Shown piece after piece: positions 8,401 through 13,916 of a stretch of DNA of 21,108 nucleotides (the stretch's first letter is position 1; the number at the start of each line of letters is the position of its first letter). This DNA comes from Eimeria necatrix. Taxonomy: Eukaryota > Apicomplexa > Conoidasida > Eucoccidiorida > Eimeriidae. Location: assembly GCF_000499385.1 (NCBI RefSeq), contig NW_013654448.1, positions 1-21,108 of the forward strand. Direction: 5' to 3'. Position numbers and translations under genes: made by a program. Below the pieces are notes generated by a model. It did not search any database. It worked only from the letters and a program-made list of their open reading frames with translations, and was not told the origin of the DNA.

Positions 8401-9389
8401 GAGGCCCCACGGGGGATACAATGCACGACCGGTTGCTAAATGAGCTGACGGCAGATCTGCGTCAGCTGGAACGCGCTCTTCAAGCCGAGAAAAATCGCCA
8501 GCAAGCGAAATATCAGGAGAAACTCCTCAAGAGGATGCAGCAAAGAAGACGCCGCATCCTAACTGACGCAGCGAAAGAGCAGAAAGCAATGGCTCAAGAT
8601 GCTCTGGAGCATCAGGCCCAACTACTGACCCAGCAACTCCACCAGCAACGCTTCCTCTTTAGTCGAGCAAAAACTAAACAAGTCAGTCACCCCAATGTAA
8701 CGGCCTGCTCAGCGGCTCCTTGTTTCCTGTGCCAGTTCCACTTAATACGTAACACATGCGAATACTGAAGCAGGTCAAGTAGCGACGCAACTCTGAATTC
8801 CACCTTAGACCTTAAGCATATGCTCTTATCAAAAAAGAAATCTACTCTCCAGATCCCACATTTTTCTAGCGTTTAAGCTGCCGTTATTGGGTGTTCTGCC
8901 CGCACTGCACTATAGGTGGCGCTCAAGTTCTCTCACCAGTGGCTGGTACAAGCCCGGCAAATGCTGCGAGCTCGCGCTGAAGGTGCTGAAGAAGATGAAC
9001 AGAAGTTGCACGAGCTGTCAGAGAGAGAGTTTATGAAACGCTGCAACCTCATGCGGTAGGCATTTGTTTGTGTATGTCCCGTGCACTTCAACAGTCAAGA
9101 GCTGATAGGCACAACGAGCAGCACTCACACTCCCCAAATTGTATTGGTCTGAGCTAAAATGAAGGAGACTTGGAATCTTCTTCTGATTAATAAGCTTCTC
9201 TCTGGTTCCGTTCTGTTTTGCGAACACTCCAGCAAGACGCTTGCGAAGAGCATGAAACAAGTTGAGTCTCTCGTTCGGGGTCTTATGCCAGACAAGAGTT
9301 CGCGAGACACCCCAAGAGGCGATGAAGGTCAAACAATAAGACAGGACCGGCAAGGCCAAGCAGCTAGACTGGCAGTGTGCCTTCAAGAG
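530..9389 (+). CDS. Large multi-exon coiled-coil protein, 5' end incomplete
   Basis: Sixteen exons can be chained: 530-850, 1290-1627, 1782-1827, 2085-2771, 2992-3266, 3825-3975, 4286-4459, 5040-5276, 5458-5670, 5991-6926, 7138-7249, 7537-7605, 7753-7889, 8238-8681, 8916-9055 and 9233-9389. Every junction keeps phase and the total is 4437 nt, or 1479 codons without a stop. All junctions are GT-AG except one possible GC-AG. The product is rich in Glu, Gln, Lys, Arg, Ala and Leu in heptad-like spacing, with a poly-Ala run near residue 340 and an acidic Gly/Ala/Glu-rich break near residues 865-945. No catalytic motif, signal peptide or membrane segment was seen, so a cytosolic or cytoskeletal scaffold is the inference. 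I do not recognise the family. Automatic annotation might call it myosin-like or trichohyalin-like from composition alone. The true N-terminus is probably outside the window unless ATG 539 is used, and the stop lies in a short further exon. Confidence 0.75.
851..1289 (+). other. Intron with CAG-rich minisatellite
   Basis: The donor is GTGAGC and the acceptor GTGCGCTGCAG, phase 0. The frame stays open to 1156, but the peptide after 850 is only repeat translation. The intron holds CAG runs and a 60-78 bp tandem repeat (separate entry). Confidence 0.7.
980..1237 (+). repeat. Tandem minisatellite, four units with nested CAG runs
   Basis: Units at 980-1057 (78 bp, with expanded CAG), 1058-1117 (60 bp), 1118-1179 (62 bp) and 1180-1237 (partial). 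Each has the order CTTCTAAGACTCATGAATTT, pyrimidine tract, TTTGAAGTGCAGCAGGCAG, CAG run. The units differ by substitutions and by CAG number, so this is a microsatellite inside a minisatellite. Confidence 0.9.
1290..1627 (+). CDS. Coiled-coil gene, exon B
   Basis: Residues 108-220. The exon starts after GCGCTGCAG (Ser-Lys-Glu-Ala) and ends at GACGACAG|GTGCTG, phase 2. The translation is charged helix (EFAAKATSDLEGQRHFM and onward, ending LVQRVKEDD). Frames on both strands over 1265-1877 are open, but only this one joins its neighbours in phase. Confidence 0.8.
1782..1827 (+). CDS. Coiled-coil gene, 46-nt microexon C
   Basis: It follows TTTTGTCTGCAG and ends at CAAGAG|GTGCTT. The first base completes the phase-2 codon from exon B (AG+A, Arg). 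The remaining 45 nt encode MLKELSGPLGRAFQE and end in phase 0, as exon D requires. Joining exon B straight to exon D hits a stop after a few codons, which is independent support for this exon. Confidence 0.72.
1936..2084 (+). repeat. Three tandem copies of a splice-acceptor block
   Basis: Copies at 1936-1985, 1986-2034 and 2035-2084 (50, 49 and 50 bp). Each runs from an ACCTGCAGATCAGCA-like start through a long T-rich tract to AG (TTTTTAG, GCTTTAG, TTTTCAG). The third directly precedes exon D. All three therefore look like competent 3' splice sites. Confidence 0.85.
2085..2771 (+). CDS. Coiled-coil gene, exon D
   Basis: Residues 236-464. It opens with ACC ATG GCC after TTTTCAG and ends ACTCGCC|GTGAGC, phase 0. 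It contains Lys/Glu/Gln helices (KALKELKELKQQQ), an 11-residue poly-Ala run from (GCA)n at about 2430-2462, and a second helical block ending LEKHRQAVLKFITETSKLA. The less charged stretch at about 2485-2595 could hide a small intron of about 60 nt, but the frame is open throughout. An isolated gene finder could take ATG 2088 as a start, but upstream exons join in phase. Confidence 0.8.
2772..2991 (+). other. Intron filled largely by a TGCATGCA tract
   Basis: The donor is GTGAGC and the acceptor TGTACGTACAG, phase 0. Reading through stays open until a TGA at 2919-2921 but gives a His-Ala-Cys-Met repeat peptide, so I treat it as an intron. Confidence 0.75.
2828..2920. repeat. 93-bp alternating purine-pyrimidine tract, GCATGCA-rich
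   Basis: Every base alternates purine and pyrimidine across 93 bp, built from GCATGCATGCAC/GCGT units. Such tracts are the classic sequence type for left-handed DNA. They are also dense in the YGCATGCR motif known from coccidian promoters. Both strands are open in several frames only because of the repeat. Confidence 0.92.
2992..3266 (+). CDS. Coiled-coil gene, exon E
   Basis: Residues 465-556. It begins TCGGACCGC after GTACGTACAG and ends AAGCGCAC|GTAAGT (consensus donor), phase 2. The translation includes SKVATLAEATAAAEA, LSRAFEDLLQVQAL and LTLRQKQQATFQAVLDAH, all predicted helical. Confidence 0.82.
3267..3824 (+). other. Intron with CAG/CAA array
   Basis: The donor is GTAAGT and the acceptor CTTTTTTCTCTCAG. 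The intron contains a CAG/CAA array at about 3378-3440, then AT-rich unique sequence. A minus-strand frame reading the array as poly-Leu is a repeat artefact. Nothing else was recognised in it. Confidence 0.75.
3378..3440. repeat. CAG/CAA compound microsatellite
   Basis: Blocks of CAG separated by single CAA units. It lies in the intron between exons E and F. As a plus-strand peptide it would be poly-Gln, Ala or Ser, but no splice-compatible exon contains it. Confidence 0.9.
3825..3975 (+). CDS. Coiled-coil gene, exon F
   Basis: Residues 556-606. The first base completes the phase-2 codon (AC+A, Thr). The translation NNRYIEGLKQAMYKHREETE continues as helix to TLLAN|GTGCGA, phase 0. The polypyrimidine acceptor is strong. 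Confidence 0.85.
3990..4071. repeat. AT-dinucleotide-rich tract
   Basis: Imperfect TA/CA dinucleotide array in the intron 3976-4285, a low-complexity sequence with several short self-complementary segments. Confidence 0.85.
4099..4184. repeat. Nested inverted repeat (intronic hairpin)
   Basis: Inner arms 4130-4146 and 4149-4165 (AATATGGACAG plus TGCAC) are complementary over 17 positions with one mismatch around a 2-nt TT loop. Outside them, TTGCACAAACTAGTTCAA (from 4099) pairs imperfectly with TTGAACTCGCATAGTTGTGCA (to 4184). It lies wholly inside an intron. Confidence 0.8.
4286..4459 (+). CDS. Coiled-coil gene, exon G
   Basis: Residues 607-664. Begins AGCATTTCT after TGTTTGAACAG and ends GTGCGCAG|GTAAAC, phase 0 on both sides. 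The helix includes VLTAEAEARTETCQKQLKLLE and LKSRLDEAAAEEQSLVKRAQ. Confidence 0.8.
4460..5039 (+). other. Intron, no internal gene seen
   Basis: A 580-nt intron with donor GTAAAC and acceptor GCTGGCTGCAG. Open frames at 4473-4697 and 4792-5169 lack helical or otherwise familiar content, and no splice-compatible extra exon was found. Confidence 0.65.
5040..5276 (+). CDS. Coiled-coil gene, exon H
   Basis: Residues 665-743. Starts EEEESRLEDQKTAFEML after GGCTGCAG and ends AGCATTGTC|GTAAGC, phase 0 on both sides. The helix includes EMELVELLHAHQLH and ITELLLQHAKTQ. Confidence 0.82.
5458..5670 (+). CDS. Coiled-coil gene, exon I
   Basis: Residues 744-814. Begins ACTAGCGGT after AACGCATGCAG. The end is proposed at ATCATCGAG|GCACGT, a GC donor, because no good GT donor occurs in phase 0 before the frame loses helical character. 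The weak alternative is CTGCAT|GTATCC at 5650. An upstream acceptor (CCGCACAG at 5418) is possible but less fitting. Confidence 0.65.
5671..5990 (+). other. Intron, possibly GC-AG
   Basis: Proposed donor GCACGT, acceptor CATATTTCAG, phase 0. AT-rich unique sequence in which nothing else was seen. Confidence 0.5.
5991..6926 (+). CDS. Coiled-coil gene, exon J (largest)
   Basis: Residues 815-1126. Starts LQQYQGPMATEKSRF after TTTCAG and ends GTTGAA|GTAAGT. The opening 50 residues are helix. Next comes an acidic, Gly/Ala/Ser/Glu-rich disordered stretch, then a long Arg/Glu/Gln/Leu single helix (RTQQLLQERRQRLLEKKARL and onward to KLQQELQQDLVDF). After that comes FEVEPHELDKLARQLW and a final charged helix. 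This is the strongest coding signal in the gene. Minus-strand frames here are shadows. Confidence 0.92.
7138..7249 (+). CDS. Coiled-coil gene, exon K
   Basis: Residues 1127-1164. Starts GCTGAGCTTCAA after GGTCACAG and ends CTGGAGG|GTGTGT, phase 1. The translation AELQLRHVAWRAAARELEDH then continues through HELEESWQTALE. Reading on past the donor meets a TAG at 7261, so an exon end is needed here. Confidence 0.75.
7537..7605 (+). CDS. Coiled-coil gene, exon L
   Basis: Residues 1164-1187. GA after CTTCAG completes the phase-1 codon, then KLKMLAAKGSEAAKEYLEEI. The donor is taken as GAGA|GTCAGT (phase 1). An alternative phase-1 donor at GCCAGAG|GTCTTA (exon to 7669) would add a less helical stretch. 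Confidence 0.65.
7753..7889 (+). CDS. Coiled-coil gene, exon M
   Basis: Residues 1187-1232. AA after GGACTGCAG completes the phase-1 codon (Lys), then RKQMSEVWQQRFQQIRQEQA and onward to GERIRAVE|GTGAGG, phase 0. Confidence 0.8.
7890..8237 (+). other. Intron, nothing else seen
   Basis: The donor is GTGAGG and the acceptor AAATATTTACAG, phase 0. Unique sequence with no recognisable repeat or gene. Confidence 0.7.
8238..8681 (+). CDS. Coiled-coil gene, exon N
   Basis: Residues 1233-1380. Starts EQWAQKLRDLKDEEWTKLQ and ends AAACAA|GTCAGT, phase 0 on both sides. A Gly-rich break (SKGEGGEAGGPTGD) separates two long helices, the second with a basic patch (RMQQRRRRIL). An internal GCAAGTAAA at 8372 looks like a GC donor, but the frame and helix continue past it. 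Confidence 0.87.
8916..9055 (+). CDS. Coiled-coil gene, exon O
   Basis: Residues 1381-1427. Starts VALKFSHQWLVQARQML after CACTATAG and ends ATGCG|GTAGGC, phase 2. If the donor were not used, TAG at 9057 would end the protein here, so a shorter isoform ending in CNLMR is possible. Confidence 0.72.
9233..9389 (+). CDS. Coiled-coil gene, exon P
   Basis: Residues 1427-1479. The first base completes the phase-2 codon (CG+C, Arg). It continues KTLAKSMKQVESLVRGLM, a polar stretch, then QGQAARLAVCLQE|GTAAGG, phase 0. Confidence 0.7.
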
Positions 9390-9723
9390 GTAAGGAACCG
9401 CAAGCTATCAGCTAACCACACCTTAGAGAGACTGGCTATCAGAAATATAGACCAGCGAATAATGTAAAAGACAACGCTTGCTGTGCAGCTGCCTATTTTT
9501 TGCACGTCATATTGACGACTATAGAGCGATTGTGCAATGCTGGTGTGCCGTAGGTATCGACTTCTGCCACGCAGCTCAACGTCGTTCAGCGAAAATTCCT
9601 CAACTCTCGCACATGAAGCACTCCTGCACAATTTTGTACTATTTCTAAGCCAACCTCTACGGTGCACAGCACCTTGTGCACATGACTCCTGTTTCGTATT
9701 AGAACATAGTCTTTGGCTTTTGT

Positions 9724-9875
9724 TGACACTGACTTCCCCGGCAGCAGAAAATGCGAGAGTTATTCTTGTGCCCCTGATGAAAGAGTCATGTTCTGTATAA
9801 GGCTTAGACTGTAGTTCATATTTACACTGACTTTCCCTGGTGGCAGAAACTGCGGGCGTCAACTGTGTGACCCTG
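9724..9875 (+). repeat. Diverged direct repeat carrying candidate acceptors
   Basis: Copy 1 (9724-9776) and copy 2 (9821-9875) share ACACTGACTTYCCCNGGNRGCAGAAA and a similar tail to CCCTG. Both carry a branch-like CTGAC, a pyrimidine run and CAG|AAA, and both give a short open tail with a stop in phase 0 relative to exon P. Confidence 0.6.
9748..9777 (+). CDS. Candidate terminal exon of the coiled-coil gene (copy 1)
   Basis: After CTGACTTCCCCGGCAGCAG the phase-0 reading is AAA ATG CGA GAG and onward to a TGA at 9775-9777, adding nine residues. The CTGAC branch-point-like motif, pyrimidines and CAG make a plausible 3' splice site. A diverged second copy of the same block lies about 100 bp downstream (stop at 9868-9870). 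Confidence 0.35.
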   Translation, partial: KMRELFLCP

Positions 9876-11257
9876 CGGACACAGCCTATACGCGACGCGA
9901 TTGGTGCACCTGTTTGCTTTCGGTGCAATCTGGCAGCTAGGCATTATACTTGGCAGTTAGCCGTGTCTATTTAGCTCTTTTGTTTTCCTTATATAAAAAC
10001 TATTACTTTTTCATTGTCAAAAGCTTGCGTGGCTTTCTACATAAACTATGCCATTGACTTAGCTTCAGAATAATAGTCTACACTGCTGCCCCAGTCACGC
10101 CGGTACAAAAAGAGGCTACAGAGCGACGGTAGTCCCCTAGTTGTAAAGCACGTCATGCTGACATGAAAATCCGCACGCCTTAGCTTGCTATTGTTGAATA
10201 TCTCAGAACTGAAAAATGATGCGGACCTTCAGTACTCCCAGTTACAGTGCAGTTAACTAAACGCGTCGTTTGCATAATTGGAGGCCAGCGTTGAAAAGCC
10301 TTCTGCTCAAACAAAGGCACCTTCTGGTCACTCCACTCCGTCATTTCTGTGCCAGATCTCCAAAACGGAACTCTTCATCAAATCAAATAGATCAACACAT
10401 CTCAGTTGTCCGCGCGCGCTAGTTCGATAAGGTAGGGGCAAGCATAACCTCCACCAGCTACATAAAACAGCAATGTGCCATTGGGGCTAGATTCGTGAAC
10501 TCATACGCTCAAATTAATTTTAGTTGGCCACGAGATACATTGTCTGGATACGTTGGGCATGAAATATCTCGCTGTGCTTGACACGGACGAACATCTCGCA
10601 GAGAAACAACTTATTGGGTTCTACGTAAATGCCATAAATTATATTCACAGTCTGAAATATTTTCAAACGAATCGTATGGCGTATGGCGTCGGTCCAAAGC
10701 CCAAACGCTTTGCACTGTGTTGCCCAGCATGCTGCTTGTGCGGAAGGACGACCTGCACGTCACACTGACGCCCGCATGCACTTCAGCGTGGTTACAGGCA
10801 TTTTCCTGTTCAAAAAATTGAATGGTTCGTGAAGGTGAAGTTTATTTTGCTCAACACATTCGAGAACGACAGAAGCCCCGACAGTCTTGCTCACGAGTAT
10901 GTATGCCAGTGCAAGGGCTGTCGCTCTCAGGCTCGGTGGAAAAATGCGACTTTCTTAGATGAACTACAGGACCAACTTTTCTTGCAAACATTTTCACTAA
11001 CTTATATTTATCATTAAATTGGCACATGCATTAGATCCTCTAGAGACATGCTGAACATCCTTGCTGTCTCTCTGCATGCTAGGGTCACCTCGGTCATTCC
11101 TATGCTACGATGCATAAACAATACCAGTGACTCTACATCATTCTGGAAAGTTCAGATGTCCGTAACTCGTGTAGACTGGGAGAAAACCCCGCCGTGCATT
11201 CAGAGGGCAGGGGAGACACCTGAGTTTGAATCGCCTTAGAACTTTCGCGCTAAAAAA
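9872..11257. other. Intergenic, no supported gene
   Basis: Short open frames (10553-10768, 10829-11017, 11048-11239) have no familiar motif, poor start context and no splice partners that I can defend. Nothing tRNA-like was seen. A TGCATGC motif at about 11077 lies within 200 bp of the next gene and could be promoter-associated. Confidence 0.6.
11073..11081. promoter_or_regulatory. Possible YGCATGCR promoter motif
   Basis: CTGCATGCTAG contains a TGCATGC core about 180 bp upstream of the start codon at 11258. This motif type is enriched in coccidian promoters and is read by ApiAP2-like factors in relatives. A single copy in a genome where the motif is frequent is weak evidence. Confidence 0.25.
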
Positions 11258-11567
11258 ATGAGCGTGAGAAGCCTCCTCGGGTCCTTCTTGGCCTTCGCTG
11301 CATGCCTACTTCCACAGATAGCCTGGACATGGTGCCAATTAGATGGATTTGCACTAGGCAGGGGAAAAAGGTTGTATCTACTGAAAACTGGAACTGCACT
11401 TGACTGCTCAAGCGCCTGCAAAGCGGTGTCGCGCTGTACACATTGGTCTTTTGACAGCGGAAGGCACTATTGTATTTTGAGAAGCGATGACCCAGCATAC
11501 AAAATACTCATCCGCAAGCAGGATGATGCCATCTCAGCAACAAAGGACTGCTTACAGGCGCTCTCAT
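11258..11567 (+). CDS. PAN gene exon 1: signal peptide plus apple module 1
   Basis: Encodes the hydrophobic leader followed by WCQLDGFALGRGKRLYLL, LDCSSACKAVSRCTHWSFD, YCILRS and KDCLQAL: six Cys in apple-like order. The donor TCTCAT|GTACGT is phase 1. Unspliced, the frame would stop at 11597-11599 after SCTSCSTRLAG. Confidence 0.82.
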
Positions 11568-13644
11568 GTACGTCGTGTAGTACTAGATTAGCTGGATAGA
11601 GCTATGGACTCTACTAAATGTAAAGTGTGCCGAGTAGAAGCATAGACTTTCCACCAGTTTTGCAGATGTAGCGATCGAACGCAAACTGTTTCAGAACTGC
11701 CTAGGCATTAGCGTAGTTTGCCTCCCCCGCACGAAAAAGGTCCTCTATGCAGCTTTTGCTGCACAAGAAACTCTTCCTGTTTTTGATGTTGTTTAATTTA
11801 GTGACGAATGGAGGCAAATCCTGTTTTTCTGATGGGTGGATAATCTCTCCAACTGAAGCTAGCGGCATTTCACGACAAGAAGAGCATCCTTCTGCCCTTC
11901 TTCGTAGTGATACTGCGTCCAGCGCAGAAGGCTGCCAGCGCCTTTGCCAGGGATCCGGAGAACGCTGCGTGCTGTGGGAATGGGATGTGCTACAGAAGCA
12001 CTGCCGATTATGGGGGACGGGCATTACTCTACGCAGAGTAGACAACCTCCCTTTGGGCTTGTCGGCGTACTCGTCTCCTTTTGATGAAGATGAGCCTGTT
12101 GACACTACAGGTGCTCAAAACAAAGACGACAGAATGAGGAAGAGGCTTGAGTCGATGAGGGCTGTTGTGGGGCCAAGTGTTTGTGCAGAGGAATCATTCG
12201 TACAATTCCGCGAAGGCAGTGAAGATGTACTGCGTGCCGCGCAATGCACGTTCCCGACAGGTACAGAAAGTGACCCCGTTCAAAGCTCGGTGTATTGCAG
12301 CGCACACTTTTGAAGGAGCAATCTTGCAAATATGAGCTTGATGTTTTTGATGCCGAAGAAATCCAGGACGCTTGGATACAGTAGTGCCGACTCTCGAGCG
12401 GCTTTTGCGATAATCATACATGACAGTTAGCCAACCACTGTATGCTTCTTAGAAATAATGGACAGAGCTTAGTGCTGTGGAATGCCGAACTTGACGAACA
12501 TATGAGCATTAGCAGCACCTCGGAACTAGCATTTCAAATTCAGTTATTTTCACTGGTGACTCGAGCACAAGCGCGCACAGCTCTAGAACTTTCTAAAGCG
12601 TCTGTGAAGCACACTCAGGCATCTTCGTTATGGAGCACAAGCGGCGTGCGAAGAAATCAGACAGGCGCCCTAAAAGAAAAACAAAAGAGATCTTGTGCAT
12701 GTCCGTTCAGTAAGTTCGTTTCCGTGGTTAGTGATGGAGAATTTTGTAGTTGGCACCTCTACTGCGACAATAAAAGATGTCGGATCGTCATTTTCATACG
12801 ATGGTAGAGTCGACGGGCGCAACAGGTATGCCGTCATATTGAAATCAGCTGCAAGTACATTAAAATACGAGGAGGCGGATAACTCCATGACGCAAATATA
12901 CCATAACGCCCTACCCACAACCGCAATGTCAGGCGTTCTTGTTGGAGTTGACAGCAAAACCCCTTACTTGAATGCTACAACGGACAGAGTCGCCTCCATA
13001 AACGAATGCCAGACGCTGTGTAAAAATACGAGCGGATGTCAGTTCTTTACGTTTTACATCGACGGGCGTTCTGGCACAAACTGCGTTCTCAAATCTACTG
13101 TGCGCCTGAATGAAGCGTTTATCCATCCTGTTGCCGTCACTGGAGACAAAACAAATACTACTGCTCTAGCAAGTCAGTACACAGGATTAGTCGGTCCCTT
13201 CTAAGATTTCACTATCCTCCTCCTCTCTGCATTAGAATTATTTTCTATGTACATATATCACGCCAATTCTCCGTGGAGAGACGAGATCTTATGTGCTATT
13301 ACGAAGACCACGAGGAACTGCAGAGTGATACGTCATCATATTGCTTCTGTGCCTGTGCCTCTACTTTGTCCGCAGTGCGCGGTATGAAATTTGGATATGA
13401 AATGAAGAGCAGCACAATCGTTGCGCCTTATAAAGCTTCATCTTCAGGTTATACGTACAGTGAGCTCCTCACGATGAGCTCACGCGTGGATCAGCTGGCC
13501 AAAGAGGCGTGTACTCTGCTTGGAACTAACGGATACGCAGTTATAGACTATATGAGCCGGACGGCTCATGCAGTCCCGGCAAGCGATGCCGTGGAGAGAT
13601 ACATGCCCAGTTTCAACTATATTGACTGCAGCAAAGTAAACTGA
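11258..13644 (+). CDS. Secreted PAN/apple-domain protein, putative microneme or surface adhesin
   Basis: Preferred model: exons 11258-11567, 11802-12260, 12711-13172 and 13376-13644, giving 499 residues. All three introns are phase 1. ATG 11258 has an A-rich context (TAAAAAAATG). Residues 1-25 form a signal peptide (hydrophobic LLGSFLAFAACLLP). Residues ~26-103 are an apple-like module with six Cys. Residues ~108-195 are a second module (CQRLCQ, RCVLWEW), and residues ~331-400 a third (ECQTLCKNTSGCQFFTF, NCVLKS). A middle segment and the last 89 residues do not resemble PAN. Three N-glycosylation sequons occur in exon 3. There is no C-terminal membrane helix or GPI signal, so the product is probably soluble in the secretory pathway. 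In Eimeria and relatives, PAN/apple proteins such as MIC5 act in host-cell attachment, and that role is inferred here from family only. The ends of exons 2 and 3 are the least certain. Confidence 0.75.
11568..11801 (+). other. PAN gene intron 1
   Basis: The donor is GTACGT and the acceptor TTGTTTAATTTAG, phase 1 (T + TG gives Leu). Nothing else was seen in it. Confidence 0.75.
11802..12260 (+). CDS. PAN gene exon 2: apple module 2 plus linker
   Basis: Starts TGACGAATGG after TTTAATTTAG. The module reads SCFSDGWIISPTEAS, EGCQRLCQGSGERCVLWEWD and KHCRLWG, then an acidic linker (PFDEDEP). The end is placed at CCGACAG|GTACAG. An earlier phase-1 donor, ACTACAG|GTGCTC at 12111, would give a shorter exon that drops SVCAEESFVQFREG and QCTFP. 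Confidence 0.7.
12261..12710 (+). other. PAN gene intron 2 (boundaries uncertain)
   Basis: Donor GTACAG, acceptor TGTCCGTTCAG, phase 1. The open frame 12442-12807 lacks a defensible splice context. Extra small exons here cannot be excluded. Confidence 0.5.
12711..13172 (+). CDS. PAN gene exon 3: degenerate module plus apple module 3
   Basis: One open frame from 12674 to 13204. The first half has SSFSYDGRVDGRNRYAVILK, which resembles the second half of module 3 but without its cysteines. The second half is a clear apple-like module (ECQTLCKNTSGCQFFTFYID, NCVLKS). The donor CTAGCAA|GTCAGT is phase 1. A phase-1 acceptor at ATGTCAG|GCGTTC (exon from 12933) is an alternative that would start exactly at module 3. 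Confidence 0.65.
13376..13644 (+). CDS. PAN gene exon 4: C-terminal domain
   Basis: Follows TCTACTTTGTCCGCAG, an excellent acceptor, with TG completing the phase-1 codon (A+TG, Met). It continues RGMKFGYEMKSSTIVAPYK and ends in YIDCSKVN and a TGA. It has two cysteines and no membrane helix. Not recognised as PAN. If the donor at 13173 were skipped, the protein would end at 13204 instead. Confidence 0.6.
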
Positions 13645-13692
13645 ACCGTTTCGATTATTCTGCTAGGCGTCCTATTATCTGGTCACCGGGCT

Positions 13693-13763
13693 CTTATATG
13701 TAGACAGTGTCTTTCTTCCTGAGTTCTAATAACCCGAGAAGAAAGACACTGTCTACACATAAG
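13693..13763. repeat. Long-arm inverted repeat (hairpin)
   Basis: Arms 13693-13717 and 13739-13763 match over 25 bp with one mismatch, including 19 exact pairs (TGTAGACAGTGTCTTTCTT). The loop is 21 nt. It starts 48 bp after the PAN gene stop codon, so it is probably in the 3' UTR or just beyond. Confidence 0.9.
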
Positions 13764-13916
13764 GGAGTATCCCAACCGTATCTGTACAAGGTTTTTCGGC
13801 TCACCCTTACAGACTACCTTAGCAAAAAATTTTTCGAGGTCCATACGCTTGCTGCGTCATCTGCATTTAGCCCCTAGAGTGAGCTGACACAGTGGAGCAT
13901 TCATTCTTCCTACACA

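Noticed and set aside
530..9389. Idea that the coiled-coil gene is a myosin heavy chain or similar motor
   Set aside because: No P-loop or motor motif was seen. Resemblance is only the charged helical composition, and I could not name a family from it.
13551..13570. Inverted repeat ATGAGCCG/CGGCTCAT
   Set aside because: It is short (8-bp arms, small loop) and lies inside coding exon 4, where codon content can explain it.
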